A DNA stretch of 64,000 nt from Lysinibacillus composti (GCF_016908465.1 NZ_JAFBDY010000010.1:1-64000); one strand, 5' to 3'; positions 53,248 through 63,663 are shown, numbered from the stretch's first letter. Notes: generated by a model from the letters alone, not told the origin. Numbers and translations are program-made.

Positions 53248-54034
53248 AAATGTATACAATTTTAGCTTCGTAATTTCACAGTTTGAATATGGCAGTTTTT
53301 CAGTAATGTGGCATTGTCCGCAGTATGAGAAACTAAGTGTTTAATATACGCTTTTGCCAATTGTGCGTTATGCACGATTTTTTTCAATTTGCTACCGTGT
53401 TAAGGTGGCTGTTTCCGAAGATTGAACGGTCACTTGGGATAACTGGAATTTTGGTGGATCTTTTGGTTCAACAAAGAGCGTTGAATAGTAAGAATCCGCA
53501 ATCGTTATGAGGTAGGCAAATATAAGTAATGCTTTCATTCAATGGTTCAAAATTAATCATGTGCTCCTTTATTAACGTCCATTTGGAACGGTATAAATAA
53601 GTATACGAAACGGTGATAGAAAAGTTTCAAATCTTTAGTATTTGAATGATAATGTCGAGAAGCGTTTATTTGAGATTATGATAAAACCTTGATTGTCCTG
53701 AGTGTAGGAAAGAAAGAGAGAAAAGCTGAATATTGGGAAGCTAAAAGTTGTGGGAAAAGAAATATAATACTTGCCACAACTTTTTTAATGGAAAACTATT
53801 TTCGAACACCAATAGGTAATTATATAAATCGATTCATCATTATTTGGACTATTCACCACAACATTTCCCAATCCGACCTTAAACCACTAATAAAAACAGG
53901 ATCTAAATTTGTTATAATATTACAATGGACATAGTACATATGAATTAACAGTCACTCAAAAAAATCCTAAACACACAATTTTTTTTTGAGTAGATCAACC
54001 CCAAAAGACTCAAAACCAGAAAAGGAGACTAGAG
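53248..54034. other. intergenic leader of the defence operon
   Basis: No supported gene; an open frame at 53689-53934 has no site or recognisable product. A short hairpin ATTGTGC/GCACGAT with a T run lies near 53370. The last 90 bases hold the shared motif at 53951 and AAAGGAG before the ATPase start. Confidence 0.55.
53951..53998 (+). promoter_or_regulatory. CACTCAAA/TTTGAGT element ahead of the defence operon
   Basis: GTCACTCAAAAAAATCC (53951-53967), then TTTGAGTAGATCAACC at about 53985. The first 17 bases are identical to 33942-33958, and the same downstream order (TTTGAGT, GA-T-ACC, AAAAG) is kept, about 60-70 bases before a start codon in both places. Confidence 0.5.
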
Positions 54035-55963
54035 ATGCAACCATTTTGGAATTTTCCGGCTACGGCTGGTGGAACAATAAATTCGATAAATAACGCAGGG
54101 ATAGAAACGTTCCGTGGCAATGAATTAGACTCGTTAACTCGCGAAATTTGTCAAAATTCACTCGATGCCGTGAAAGACGAAGAACAACCCGTCATTGTGG
54201 AGTTTAAACAATTTCAAATCTCAAGAAATCAATTCCCACAACGAGACGAACTTGTTAACGCCTTCAACAAATGTGAAAGCACATGGAAGAGTAAGAATAC
54301 TAAAATCGAACAATTTGTAGAGCAAGCAAAATACATATTAAAGAATGACCAAATTCCATTCCTTAGAATTAGTGATTTTAATACAAAGGGTTTGGAAGGT
54401 GCCCGTACCGGAGAACTCGGAACACCATGGAGTTCACTCGTTAGAGAAGCGGGCTCTTCAAACAAAGGAGATAGTTCAGGAGGAAGTTTTGGTATCGGTA
54501 AGTCTGCGCCGTTTGCCAATTCAAAGCTACGTACACTCTTCTATTCTTCTTATGACATCACAGATTACCAGTCTCATATTGGTGTAGCGAATATCATGTC
54601 ATTTGAAGAGAGACCTGGCTTTAACACGCTAGGAACGGGCTATTTTACGGACAGTCATAACTCAACAGCCATCTCAAACCTATTAAACCTAGATCCAAGC
54701 TTCCAACGTGACGAAACAGGAACGGACATCTATGTAACAGCATTTGAGCCAAAGGAAAACTGGGTTGAAGCAATACGAAACTCTGTGATTTACAACTTCT
54801 TTATTACAATTTGGCAAGATAAATTGGTTGTCAAGATTGAAGATGAAACGATTTCTCATGAAAACATTGGCACTCTCATTTCTAAACTCGATGATGATAA
54901 AGAAGAATATTGCCAAGTGAAGGCTTACTTTAAACTTTTAACATCTGAAGAAGGTATCCAAGTTCCTTACCCAGCTAAAAGGTATAAGAAAATCGGTGAG
55001 TTTAAAGAGGGAGAAGCAACTCTTTACATCATGAAAGGCGAAGATTTGAATCGACGTGTACTCATGACACGAAAAGCGGGGATGCGTCTATTTGAACAAA
55101 ACCGTATTAGCGGAAGTATTTCCTTTACCGGAATTCTCATCATCCACGGAACACATATGAACCAAGTTTTTAAAAAGATGGAAAACCCAGCTCATACCGA
55201 ATGGGAGCCAAACCGTTATGAAGAGGCACCAAGCGAAGCGAAGAAAGCATTTAGTGATTTACGTAAGTTCATTCGGGAGACCGTACAGCAACAATTCCAG
55301 GCGGAAACAACTGAAACAATGGATGCCTTCGGAGTAAGCGACTTCTTACCTGATACAACACAAGTAGCAGGGGAGGGGGATGAAAAGAAAGAATCCCTTA
55401 CAATGAAAATCAAGTCTATCGCCCACAAGAAAAAAGAGAAGCCAAAGAAAAAAGTAAAGAAAAAACAGCAGAAAGAAAACTTTGAAGATACCTTAGAAGA
55501 AGTAGGGATTACACCAGAAGGCGATCAAGCAGGACACTCGAACGATGACCGCAATGAAGGAGAAGGTCTAGGTGGTGGCACAGGCAACCAACAGGGTGAA
55601 CAAGGCCCTGCTGATGAAGGAACTGGTGGAGCTAAAGAAGGCAAAGGTGAAAAGGAAAAAAATAAACCGATTGACGTAGACACACGTTATATTTGTCTTG
55701 AAAAAGATTCCGGATTATATCGCCTAAACATCAAACCAGAGAAAAAGTTTGAAAAAGGGAAACTTGAATTTAAAGTATCCGGGGAGCAAAGTGATTATAT
55801 TTTACCGGTCATAACAGTGACATCGAATGATATTGAAATCACAAGCATCGATAAAAATGTTGTGCGTTTCGTTAACTTAACAGGAAAAAAACCAAAAAAC
55901 ATTCAAGTTCAAGTAGATTACGAACAATATTGCGTACTGGAGGTGGACCTATATGAAATTTAA
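54035..55963 (+). CDS. GHKL-type ATPase, first gene of the candidate defence operon
   Basis: 642 residues. Bergerat-fold ATPase motifs: N box EICQNSLDAV (E37, N41, D44), the D-x-N/G segment RISDFNTKGL (D114), and the lid GGSFGIGKSAPF (G153, G155, K156). The transducer-like region runs to about 420. A Lys-rich then Gly/Glu-rich linker spans about 456-546, and a small beta domain (about 548-642) ends the protein. It is similar in role to MutL/Hsp90-like ATPases that head several multi-gene defence systems. AAAGGAG precedes the ATG. The next gene overlaps by 11 bp. Confidence 0.85.
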   Translation: MQPFWNFPATAGGTINSINNAGIETFRGNELDSLTREICQNSLDAVKDEEQPVIVEFKQFQISRNQFPQRDELVNAFNKCESTWKSKNTKIEQFVEQAKYILKNDQIPFLRISDFNTKGLEGARTGELGTPWSSLVREAGSSNKGDSSGGSFGIGKSAPFANSKLRTLFYSSYDITDYQSHIGVANIMSFEERPGFNTLGTGYFTDSHNSTAISNLLNLDPSFQRDETGTDIYVTAFEPKENWVEAIRNSVIYNFFITIWQDKLVVKIEDETISHENIGTLISKLDDDKEEYCQVKAYFKLLTSEEGIQVPYPAKRYKKIGEFKEGEATLYIMKGEDLNRRVLMTRKAGMRLFEQNRISGSISFTGILIIHGTHMNQVFKKMENPAHTEWEPNRYEEAPSEAKKAFSDLRKFIRETVQQQFQAETTETMDAFGVSDFLPDTTQVAGEGDEKKESLTMKIKSIAHKKKEKPKKKVKKKQQKENFEDTLEEVGITPEGDQAGHSNDDRNEGEGLGGGTGNQQGEQGPADEGTGGAKEGKGEKEKNKPIDVDTRYICLEKDSGLYRLNIKPEKKFEKGKLEFKVSGEQSDYILPVITVTSNDIEITSIDKNVVRFVNLTGKKPKNIQVQVDYEQYCVLEVDLYEI

Positions 55964-56798
55964 TGGATCCTTCCCATATCCTGTTCTGACTTCTGAAAAT
56001 GACAATTATAAAAAGTCGTCTTTTGAAACGACGATAGAAGCAGAAAAATCATTCGGTCAATTATATATCAATTTAAAATGTAGTCTACAAGATAAACAGA
56101 TTACAGAACTAATTGCAGAAGAAAAAGCGAAGTATGCATTACATATCGAATGCCCACAAACCAGCTTCCGCCAAATTTATCAGTCAGAACAACCAAACAT
56201 TACTGCTAAGATTCCAGACAATTTATTGCGCGGAAAAATTGATGTGCATCCGTTTATCTTAGCGAACGTGAAAATTGAAGATTATACAAACCCTAATTTA
56301 GATGATTTTTATCAGGGCTATCCGATTACGTTTGAAAAAGGGAATATCTTAGCGCTAGGTGAAGCGGTAGAGGTTGTATTATTTGAAGAAGATGAAGAAT
56401 CGCATAACCTTCCATCAATCGTAACGGTTCGTCGTGTAGAAAAAGACAAGGTAATGACAGTAGATATTGACTCTGATCAAATCATTATAAAGCTACCTAA
56501 AGTCGAATATGACCAATATGCTATCAATGCTAGTTCAAGATTAAAAGAAACGATTTTATCGGTAGTTATTCTACCAAGTCTGGTAGATGTGTTTTATCGA
56601 ATAAAAGATAATAGTGAAGATAACGCCGAATACAAATGGTACCAGGTGCTAACACGTATTTTTGAAAAGAACAATCGACCATTAAGTCAGGTTATAAATG
56701 GAACATTATCTCCTTTAGAAGCAGCACAAATGGTATTACAGCAGCCATTAGATAAAGCATTTAATGAAATCAAGAAATTTAACGAAACGGAGGACTAA
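55953..56798 (+). CDS. unknown protein of the candidate defence operon
   Basis: 281 residues, soluble, mostly beta in the first 190 residues (LYINLKCSL, DVHPFILANVKI, VEVVLFEED) and helical at the C-terminus (about 195-281). The start overlaps the ATPase gene by 11 bp and uses GGAGG within it, so translation is coupled and the products are probably made in fixed ratio. I do not recognise a family. The N-terminal half may be an adaptor binding the ATPase. Confidence 0.8.
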   Translation: MKFNGSFPYPVLTSENDNYKKSSFETTIEAEKSFGQLYINLKCSLQDKQITELIAEEKAKYALHIECPQTSFRQIYQSEQPNITAKIPDNLLRGKIDVHPFILANVKIEDYTNPNLDDFYQGYPITFEKGNILALGEAVEVVLFEEDEESHNLPSIVTVRRVEKDKVMTVDIDSDQIIIKLPKVEYDQYAINASSRLKETILSVVILPSLVDVFYRIKDNSEDNAEYKWYQVLTRIFEKNNRPLSQVINGTLSPLEAAQMVLQQPLDKAFNEIKKFNETED

Positions 56799-56800
56799 CA

Positions 56801-57559
56801 ATGAAACTTAAATTTTTATCAGAAGACACATTGCAAGACCTTCGTGCAAATTTTGATTTTTACAAAGAGCATTACTATAAGAAAGATGATGCTTGGTTTG
56901 ATGAGTATTTCAGCCAAGAGGGGCGACTATTTGAATCGAACATTGAGTTTGAAAGGCCTGAGTTTAATGATGATGAAAATTACATGGTCAGTGACTTTGA
57001 AAACGTAAAAATTATATATGAGTCATTAAAACATTTAACAGTATCACAGGCTACTCAAGAACGACTTTGGGCCGGGTTGGCACATATTCAAATGAGAGAT
57101 TTTGTATATTATCGATTGAAAAATGAGTTCAATAAAAAGAACGAAAAACGTATATTTTCAGCTTTGTTTTACAAGTACAATGTAAAGCGTTCTATATTTA
57201 TCCATATAATAGCTCGACTATGGTGGGTGGGTTATATGACTTATGATGAAGAAAATAAAGAGAATCCTTATTGGCTAACAGAATTCTTTTGTTCTGCTGA
57301 CTTCTCGGCACGATCAACTATATTCTTTTCTAGTAACTTCACATCAAATAGCGCAGTTACGAAAGGAATATTAAAAGCCTTAATTATTTTGCGTGATGAA
57401 GGTATTTCAATTAAACGTGAACATTTCATTGAATCAACAAAGTACCTTAATATTGCTGGTGGGGCGATGGTCCTGGATTTACTTGAAGAAGATGAAGCGA
57501 AAGAAATGGTGGAGAAGCGGGTACGGAAAGTATTTGGAGTTGAATTTGTCCAAGTATAA
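56801..57559 (+). CDS. DUF6339-like protein
   Basis: 252 residues, helical, with the stretch ATQERLWAGLAHIQMRDFVYYR near 90-110 and a conserved-looking RSIFIHIIARLWWVGYMTYD near 130. It resembles DUF6339 proteins, which occur beside GHKL-type ATPases in defence loci; both the name and the link are from memory and moderate in certainty. CGGAGGA precedes the ATG, 2 bases after the previous stop. A gap of 190 bp separates it from the helicase gene. Confidence 0.72.
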   Translation: MKLKFLSEDTLQDLRANFDFYKEHYYKKDDAWFDEYFSQEGRLFESNIEFERPEFNDDENYMVSDFENVKIIYESLKHLTVSQATQERLWAGLAHIQMRDFVYYRLKNEFNKKNEKRIFSALFYKYNVKRSIFIHIIARLWWVGYMTYDEENKENPYWLTEFFCSADFSARSTIFFSSNFTSNSAVTKGILKALIILRDEGISIKREHFIESTKYLNIAGGAMVLDLLEEDEAKEMVEKRVRKVFGVEFVQV

Positions 57560-57749
57560 CCGAAGATAGTCTATATATTATGTTTAAGTATTCCTTGTGA
57601 TTGAAATAGTTTGGTTGTATTCTCGATGATTAGTTTTATGTTTTTCAAGGATACAACTAAACTTTAAAAATAAAAAATTATACTACTTATAAAATTTTCG
57701 TAAATTAATAGCTTATTAAGCCTATATGGAAATTTAATTGGAGGATCAT

Positions 57750-60700
57750 ATGGCTAATTTTTACAATCAGTTCGAATTACAAAAAGTGCTTTCCTTTTTA
57801 AAATCGGCTGAATACATAGAAGAACAACTAATTTCTAAGTATTTTGAACCAGCTTTTTCAAGGGTTGAATATCGCAAGTATAAAAAGAGAATGCCTTTAC
57901 TTTTAAAGGAACTGTATTTATTAATTATTGAACTTCAGAATCTTCCATCATTGAATGAGTTTGAAGACGCTTATATCAAACGTCATAAAATTAAAGAAAC
58001 TGAATACTTTAGCGAAATTACTGCGGTACATAAAGCGTACAACTCGTTAGTCCGAGATCTACATTTTTATTATCTACTTAAGGAAAGTAACAAGTTTGAT
58101 AACGTTGAAATCAATTATCGGTTTGATTTACAGGCACAGACTGACATTTTATTGCAGAAAGGTAACAAACGACTGGGATTACAGTTGTTTACGGGTGGTA
58201 AAAATGCGAAGGAAAGGAAACTAAAGCATTATCGAAAATTTAAGGGGAAAAACAACTTTGAATTGCTATTTTTCGGTACAGAAGGTAAGGGTGAACGGAA
58301 ACGAATAGTAACAGATTCTGGTGCAATCTTTACGTTGTATAGCGAAAGCGATGTGGATCTTGTATTTGATGCGTTATTAAAAAGTGACTCAATTATTCCT
58401 TCTTTAAATGATGATAATTTTGATGAATTCGATGAATTTGTTGAGAGTAAACCGCTAAATCCTCCATCATTGAAAATGGATAAAGAAGCGAAGCATTCGA
58501 TACTGGAAATAGGTTATGTTACGAAAGCTGAATTGGAGAAGAAACAAAAAGAGTACAAATATAAAGGGATTACTTATTATTATTGTGAAGTAAATATCGC
58601 ACCAAACATCATAGTTTTCGATGGAAAGGATTTTAAAGAATACGAGTCGCTATTAGAAAGAAATAAGTTCGAAAGTTTCAATATTGAACAATATAAAATT
58701 GAGCATGAGTTGGAAAATGTAGATATTGCAGTTATGGCTGGCGCTGGTTCTGGAAAAACCCATACTCTTGTATCTAGGACCCTTTATTTATTAAATATGG
58801 GGTACATTGACCATGTATATGAAGTTGCGATGATTACATTTACCAACGAAGCTGCAAACAACATCTTAGAAAAGTTGACTAAGCGATTCATGGAAATGTA
58901 TGAGGATACAAAAAATAATCGTTTTATGCGTTATTTGGAAGAGCTTCGTGAAATGAAAATTATGACGATTCCAGCGTTTGCGAAGTTTGTACTTAATGAC
59001 TATGGTCATCATATTGGCCTAGGTCAAAACGTAAAGATTTCAGCAATGACAATGAAAAAGCGTGAGTTTGTGGAAAAGCATCTAAATGATGTTTATGGTT
59101 TTAAATCATACGATTCCCGTGTTTTAGAAGGAATTGAATATTACCAAGTACGAGACTTTGTAACAGCTTTTGCAGACAAACATGAGCAAAAGGGTGTGCT
59201 TGCTGAAAATATTGTAGACAGAGTTACTAAAGACAATCAATTTGAAGAATTAATGATAAATACTCTTGTAGGAGTTGAAAAAAGCTTAAATGACTATAAA
59301 CAGGAGCGTGATATTTTAGGATTATCAGATTTAAATAGATATTTAAAGCGTTTAATTGATAACTCCCAATCAATGAAAAGTTTACGTAAAAAGTTCCGTT
59401 ATTTATTTATCGATGAATTTCAAGATACGGACAATTTACAAATTGAATTTATTGTTAAATTGAGCGTTAACGCAAAAATTCCATTATTAATTGTTGGAGA
59501 TATTAAACAAGGTATATATCGATTCCGTGGTGCCAATGTAACGGCATTTCAACTTATATCTGAAAAGTTGTATGAATCTGGACGAGCTGTTGTTGAGCAT
59601 AAGCTAGTGAAAAACTATCGTACAGCGAGGGACGTATTAATTAAAGTTGAGGATATTTTCTCTAATTGGCGCAAACTGGGGCATTTAACTAATGATGATC
59701 GTATGCAACCAACTCGCCCAAAGAGTTTAGCGAAGAAAAGCTACGTTGAAAGTAACGCCCCAATTAGTACGAAAGCAATTTTAGATTTATATAATGAAAT
59801 GCTAAATCGTAAAAAGGAAAACGAAAACGAACGTCGCGTGTTGGCAATTTTAGTTCGAAAAAATAGGGATGTTAATGAAATTCATTCACTACTGACGAAA
59901 AAATGTAATGAACTTGAAATTCCTCTACAAATCGTTAAGGAAGGTACATTGTTTAATTCGCGTGCTGCTAAGGATTTAAATGCACTTTTATATTCGTGGT
60001 TAAATCCTGAGGATTCGATTGCACTATTTGAACTATCACAAACGGTATTTTGTAAACCTGTTGAACTCCCCGAACTTAAAGAAGATGATGGTTATTATGA
60101 AATGGAGGATTTATCCTACGAAGTACCAATTACATGGGAAATGGCTCTAGAACAATTTAAGTTAGCACCGGCAAATATAGTTCTTAATGAATTTCTATCT
60201 ACAACACCGTTTAGAGGTAATTTCAATGAAAAGTTACAAGTTGGTAAAGCAGGAAAACCAATAGAAACTGAAGAAAAACAATACGTTTTAAACTTGCATA
60301 AGATTATCACCTTAATGAACAACGCTGTTCAAAATGAAAGCATGGATTTGTATTCCTTATATAAATGGCTAAGTCTTGAAATCGCTACAAATAAACGTGA
60401 TGATGAGGCTGAATTAACTGATGCTGATTTTAATAAGGATTATATTAAAGTAATGACGGTTCATAAATCGAAAGGTCTAGAGTTTGATACAGTCATTTTA
60501 CCGTACGTCCATGAACAATTCGTGTTACCGTATGTTAGAAATTGTGAGATTCTCGTTGAATTGGATGAAACTAATGTTAACTATGCTTGGCACTTTAAAA
60601 CAAAAAAGGGCTTCGAAAACGTAACAGGTAATTTCGATGAAATGATGAACGATGAAAAGCCTCAGATTTTAATGGAAGAAACACGTAATTTATATGTAGC

Positions 60701-60812
60701 TTTAACTCGCGCGAAGGAATGCCTCGCTATATTTGATATGCAAAAGCCTGTTTCTGCTAACAATGTTAAAAACCCAAATACATGGCATCATCTCATTAAA
60801 GGGGGGCGTTAA
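57750..60812 (+). CDS. UvrD/AddA-like helicase with an extra N-terminal domain
   Basis: 1020 residues. Residues 1-310 are not helicase; part (about 126-150, FDLQAQTDILLQ then LGLQLF) has a strand pattern like a PD-(D/E)XK core, unproven. The SF1 motor then has motif I AGAGSGKT (330-337), II FIDEFQDTD, III GDIKQGIYRFRGA, IV KNYRTARDVL, V VMTVHKSKGLEFD, VI LYVALTRAKE. It ends just past motif VI, so it lacks the C-terminal nuclease of AddA/RecB. ATG 57750 follows GGAGG at 5 bases. It is paired with the AddB-like gene, 3 bp downstream. Confidence 0.9.
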   Translation: MANFYNQFELQKVLSFLKSAEYIEEQLISKYFEPAFSRVEYRKYKKRMPLLLKELYLLIIELQNLPSLNEFEDAYIKRHKIKETEYFSEITAVHKAYNSLVRDLHFYYLLKESNKFDNVEINYRFDLQAQTDILLQKGNKRLGLQLFTGGKNAKERKLKHYRKFKGKNNFELLFFGTEGKGERKRIVTDSGAIFTLYSESDVDLVFDALLKSDSIIPSLNDDNFDEFDEFVESKPLNPPSLKMDKEAKHSILEIGYVTKAELEKKQKEYKYKGITYYYCEVNIAPNIIVFDGKDFKEYESLLERNKFESFNIEQYKIEHELENVDIAVMAGAGSGKTHTLVSRTLYLLNMGYIDHVYEVAMITFTNEAANNILEKLTKRFMEMYEDTKNNRFMRYLEELREMKIMTIPAFAKFVLNDYGHHIGLGQNVKISAMTMKKREFVEKHLNDVYGFKSYDSRVLEGIEYYQVRDFVTAFADKHEQKGVLAENIVDRVTKDNQFEELMINTLVGVEKSLNDYKQERDILGLSDLNRYLKRLIDNSQSMKSLRKKFRYLFIDEFQDTDNLQIEFIVKLSVNAKIPLLIVGDIKQGIYRFRGANVTAFQLISEKLYESGRAVVEHKLVKNYRTARDVLIKVEDIFSNWRKLGHLTNDDRMQPTRPKSLAKKSYVESNAPISTKAILDLYNEMLNRKKENENERRVLAILVRKNRDVNEIHSLLTKKCNELEIPLQIVKEGTLFNSRAAKDLNALLYSWLNPEDSIALFELSQTVFCKPVELPELKEDDGYYEMEDLSYEVPITWEMALEQFKLAPANIVLNEFLSTTPFRGNFNEKLQVGKAGKPIETEEKQYVLNLHKIITLMNNAVQNESMDLYSLYKWLSLEIATNKRDDEAELTDADFNKDYIKVMTVHKSKGLEFDTVILPYVHEQFVLPYVRNCEILVELDETNVNYAWHFKTKKGFENVTGNFDEMMNDEKPQILMEETRNLYVALTRAKECLAIFDMQKPVSANNVKNPNTWHHLIKGGR

Positions 60813-60815
60813 ACA

Positions 60816-63479
60816 ATGGCAATACGAGTTTTAACTTACTCTACGGTTGAACAACTTTACGAAGAAAATTCCGCTTTTTTACAGTGGAATGATTCACTAC
60901 ATATTACGTCGACTGTATCCTTACGAAAGGGGATCTTTGAAAATTTAGCAGAAGAAAATGACTGGTTAACGAGACCAGTTCTAACCTTTGGTCAAATTTT
61001 AAATAAAATTGGCAATAAAGATTGGTATTGGTATAGCTCTAAAACTCAATTAAAGCAGTTTTCAATCATTTCACAAAAGCTACGTGAACTTGCTGAAGAG
61101 AATGGAATCCAAGATGAGAAGACTTTTAATGCTATGTCCAAAAATAAACAAGTATTATTACGAACTATACGGATGTTCACAGAAGCAAAGGAAACGAGCG
61201 ATAGCGTAAGAAGAAAATTGTCTAACAAGGTTTCTGTGGAAGAAGAATTAGCGTTAATCATTTGGAAAGCTCTAGAGCGAGATGGAACATTTGCTGCATA
61301 TCGTCAATGGTTAGCAGAGTTTACAGATGTACAAAGTACAGATGCAAAGTTTACTAGTATGGTTGGAGACATTTTATTAGATGTTTATAATAACGAAAAT
61401 GAACTTGAACGACAAATGGCAAATTTAAAGCCACTTACTCGCTATTATGATGAAAAAGATTTAGAGATTCTTATACATCGTGCGACAAAGAGTTTATTAT
61501 CGAGCAAAAAAATAGTTCTTCATGGATTTTACTTCATTACGCCAATTCAGAAACAAATTATCAAAGCTTTAGACGCTGCTGGCTATGAGATTGTTCAACT
61601 AATAAACTATCAGGAGAATTATCCCAATGTATTTGAAGCTGTAGAGGACTTTTTAGAAATAGAAAAATATCCATTCGAACCTGTAAGTAAAACGCCTGCT
61701 TTTATAAATAAAATTGCTCAAAAGTTTTTACAAGTTTGCGAAGGTGATTTTAGCTTAGACATAACAAATATGCCTGATAAGTATTTTGAATTTAATCATA
61801 TGTATCAGTTTAAAGAGTTTATCGAGAATGATATGCAAATCGATAAGGAAATAAATGATTTCCTTATTTCACCTCGTGCTCGTGAAATCCGTAGGCAAGT
61901 AGAGGACATTAATTCGATGCCCCCCCTTACGCTAAAGGATTATCCAATAGGGAGATTTTTAATTGATTTGCACTCATTAAACATTACTACCTTCGATGAA
62001 GAGAAGAAACAGTTTAATGATCGCGAAGAATTAAGTATAGATATTTTAGTGCGTATTTTTGCTTCAGGTTATATAAAAGTTTCGGGCACCTCTACACATT
62101 TACTTGTAAAAGATTTGAAAAAGTTGGAAGAACGACTTAATAACAAGACGACTTTTGAGGAATGGATTGTTGAAATTGAAACGATTATCGATGATAAGAA
62201 TCGAATAGAGGCTGCATTAACACCGGATGATATTACATTAACAGCTGACAATGAAATTTATGTTTATAAGAATCGTTTATTATCGTACTTCGATGTACCG
62301 GAGGAAAACTTAAAATTAATTTTAGAAGCATTAGAAGAGGCACGAAACTTATACAATATTATTTTTACTGACAAAACAATTGAAGTAAAAATGTACGTCG
62401 AGCGATTACTCGAACATTTAGAAGGGAAAATTGTGCCCAATATAGAGAGAGAAGAGGAAATCGCTGTAGCAGAGCAATTACTTGAAAAACTTAATGATAT
62501 GCGTTCAAGTGATTTTGAACATTTTGATCGTCAGGATTTAATTCAAGGCTTGCGCTTCTTCTTAAGCGAAGAACTAGAAAATACGGATAACTCATTATTC
62601 GGGGAAAGTTTAATAGACAGCAAAATTGTATCCCTTCAAGATGGTGATTTTTTACCTTTTGCGGAAAACCAATCTGTTCACCTTGCATTTTTGGATAATA
62701 AAGCCTTACCTTTATCGCAAAAATTAGTTACTTGGCCTTTTAATGATGATTCTATGGAAGTGTTATACAAAGACTCGTTACTGGAGCTTGTTCAAAAGCG
62801 TAAAAAAAATGATGCAGCAATTACGAAATACTTACTTTATTTAATTATGGTGAACGCTGCGAACTTAAAGTTTTCAACCGTTGCGAACGTCGGGGTAGAA
62901 AGGGAACTGAAACGTTCCTTTTACTTGGATTTGTTAAAAATTGAAACAGCAAGTTCAGATGTGAAAGAAAATGGATTATCTACTAACATGCAGCAAATTA
63001 ATTATATATCTAAAACAATTAGCTTCAAAAAACGGAAGCAATCAGCGCTATTACTGGAAACAAAGACAATATGCAATAAGCGAATGATTTTGAGTTATTT
63101 ATTGCAACAATCACCAAGCTTTGAATCCGAGTTCCACCATAGATTCCTATTTGAGAAGTTTATTGCCCAACTGAAATTCTTTTCAAGGCATTATAGTATT
63201 GATTTATCAAAAAATGAAATTCGTGAAGTCGTCTCTGATTGGTTTCCTCAATGGGATGAAACGAAACGTTCAATTCTCGCAACCAATGGAGAAAAGTGGG
63301 ATTACTATATGAAATCCGAGGAAATAGATGATGTGTTTTTTGCGGATAACTTAAAATCTATCGCTTTGTTTGGACAGCTTGATAGGGACGCTACAAAATT
63401 TGCGAACTCTGGGTCTCATTGTAAATACTGTCCTTTTCAAAATCGGTGCAGGGAGAGTGAGTATATAAAAGATGAATGA
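60816..63479 (+). CDS. AddB-like protein with Fe-S cysteines but no visible nuclease motif
   Basis: 887 residues, laid out like AddB: a long helicase-fold-like region with no Walker A, then a C-terminal region ending in CKYCPFQNRC (C-x2-C-x5-C), which with an upstream Cys (KTICNKRM) would hold the Fe-S cluster seen in AddB and Cas4. The expected G-x-x-D-R-x-D and D-Y-K strands of the PD-(D/E)XK core between them are not apparent. It may be a structural subunit of a helicase complex rather than a nuclease. It starts 3 bp after the helicase stop, with GGGGGG upstream. Confidence 0.8.
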   Translation: MAIRVLTYSTVEQLYEENSAFLQWNDSLHITSTVSLRKGIFENLAEENDWLTRPVLTFGQILNKIGNKDWYWYSSKTQLKQFSIISQKLRELAEENGIQDEKTFNAMSKNKQVLLRTIRMFTEAKETSDSVRRKLSNKVSVEEELALIIWKALERDGTFAAYRQWLAEFTDVQSTDAKFTSMVGDILLDVYNNENELERQMANLKPLTRYYDEKDLEILIHRATKSLLSSKKIVLHGFYFITPIQKQIIKALDAAGYEIVQLINYQENYPNVFEAVEDFLEIEKYPFEPVSKTPAFINKIAQKFLQVCEGDFSLDITNMPDKYFEFNHMYQFKEFIENDMQIDKEINDFLISPRAREIRRQVEDINSMPPLTLKDYPIGRFLIDLHSLNITTFDEEKKQFNDREELSIDILVRIFASGYIKVSGTSTHLLVKDLKKLEERLNNKTTFEEWIVEIETIIDDKNRIEAALTPDDITLTADNEIYVYKNRLLSYFDVPEENLKLILEALEEARNLYNIIFTDKTIEVKMYVERLLEHLEGKIVPNIEREEEIAVAEQLLEKLNDMRSSDFEHFDRQDLIQGLRFFLSEELENTDNSLFGESLIDSKIVSLQDGDFLPFAENQSVHLAFLDNKALPLSQKLVTWPFNDDSMEVLYKDSLLELVQKRKKNDAAITKYLLYLIMVNAANLKFSTVANVGVERELKRSFYLDLLKIETASSDVKENGLSTNMQQINYISKTISFKKRKQSALLLETKTICNKRMILSYLLQQSPSFESEFHHRFLFEKFIAQLKFFSRHYSIDLSKNEIREVVSDWFPQWDETKRSILATNGEKWDYYMKSEEIDDVFFADNLKSIALFGQLDRDATKFANSGSHCKYCPFQNRCRESEYIKDE

Positions 63480-63651
63480 AACTCTATTAATAAAGTTAAA
63501 GAATTTAAGTAACGTCACTGTTAAGAAGTTATATAAAGCCTCGGATGAAATTACTTCATCTTCTACTATGCTAATTCGAAGAACGAGAGGACCACGTCAA
63601 AACGATGGTAGAAAAAAACAAAGACTAAAGGCACAACTAAAAGATTTATAA
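63472..63651 (+). CDS. 59-residue basic protein of the candidate defence operon
   Basis: ATG 63472 lies within the last codons of the AddB-like gene (8-bp overlap), with GGGAGAG about 15 bases upstream. The product (MNETLLIKLKNLSNVTV... to RLKAQLKDL) is rich in Lys and Arg, notably IRRTRGPRQNDGRKKQR, and could bind nucleic acid. No family is recognised. It is followed 12 bp later by the next helicase gene. Confidence 0.6.
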   Translation: MNETLLIKLKNLSNVTVKKLYKASDEITSSSTMLIRRTRGPRQNDGRKKQRLKAQLKDL

Positions 63652-63663
63652 AGGATGTAGAAT

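Noticed and set aside
53689-53934. 81-residue ORF before the defence operon
   Set aside because: No binding site, no domain, and intergenic composition.
57750-63479. Housekeeping AddAB
   Set aside because: The helicase has an extra 310-residue N-terminus and no C-terminal nuclease, the AddB-like partner shows no nuclease core, and both sit inside an operon with a GHKL ATPase.
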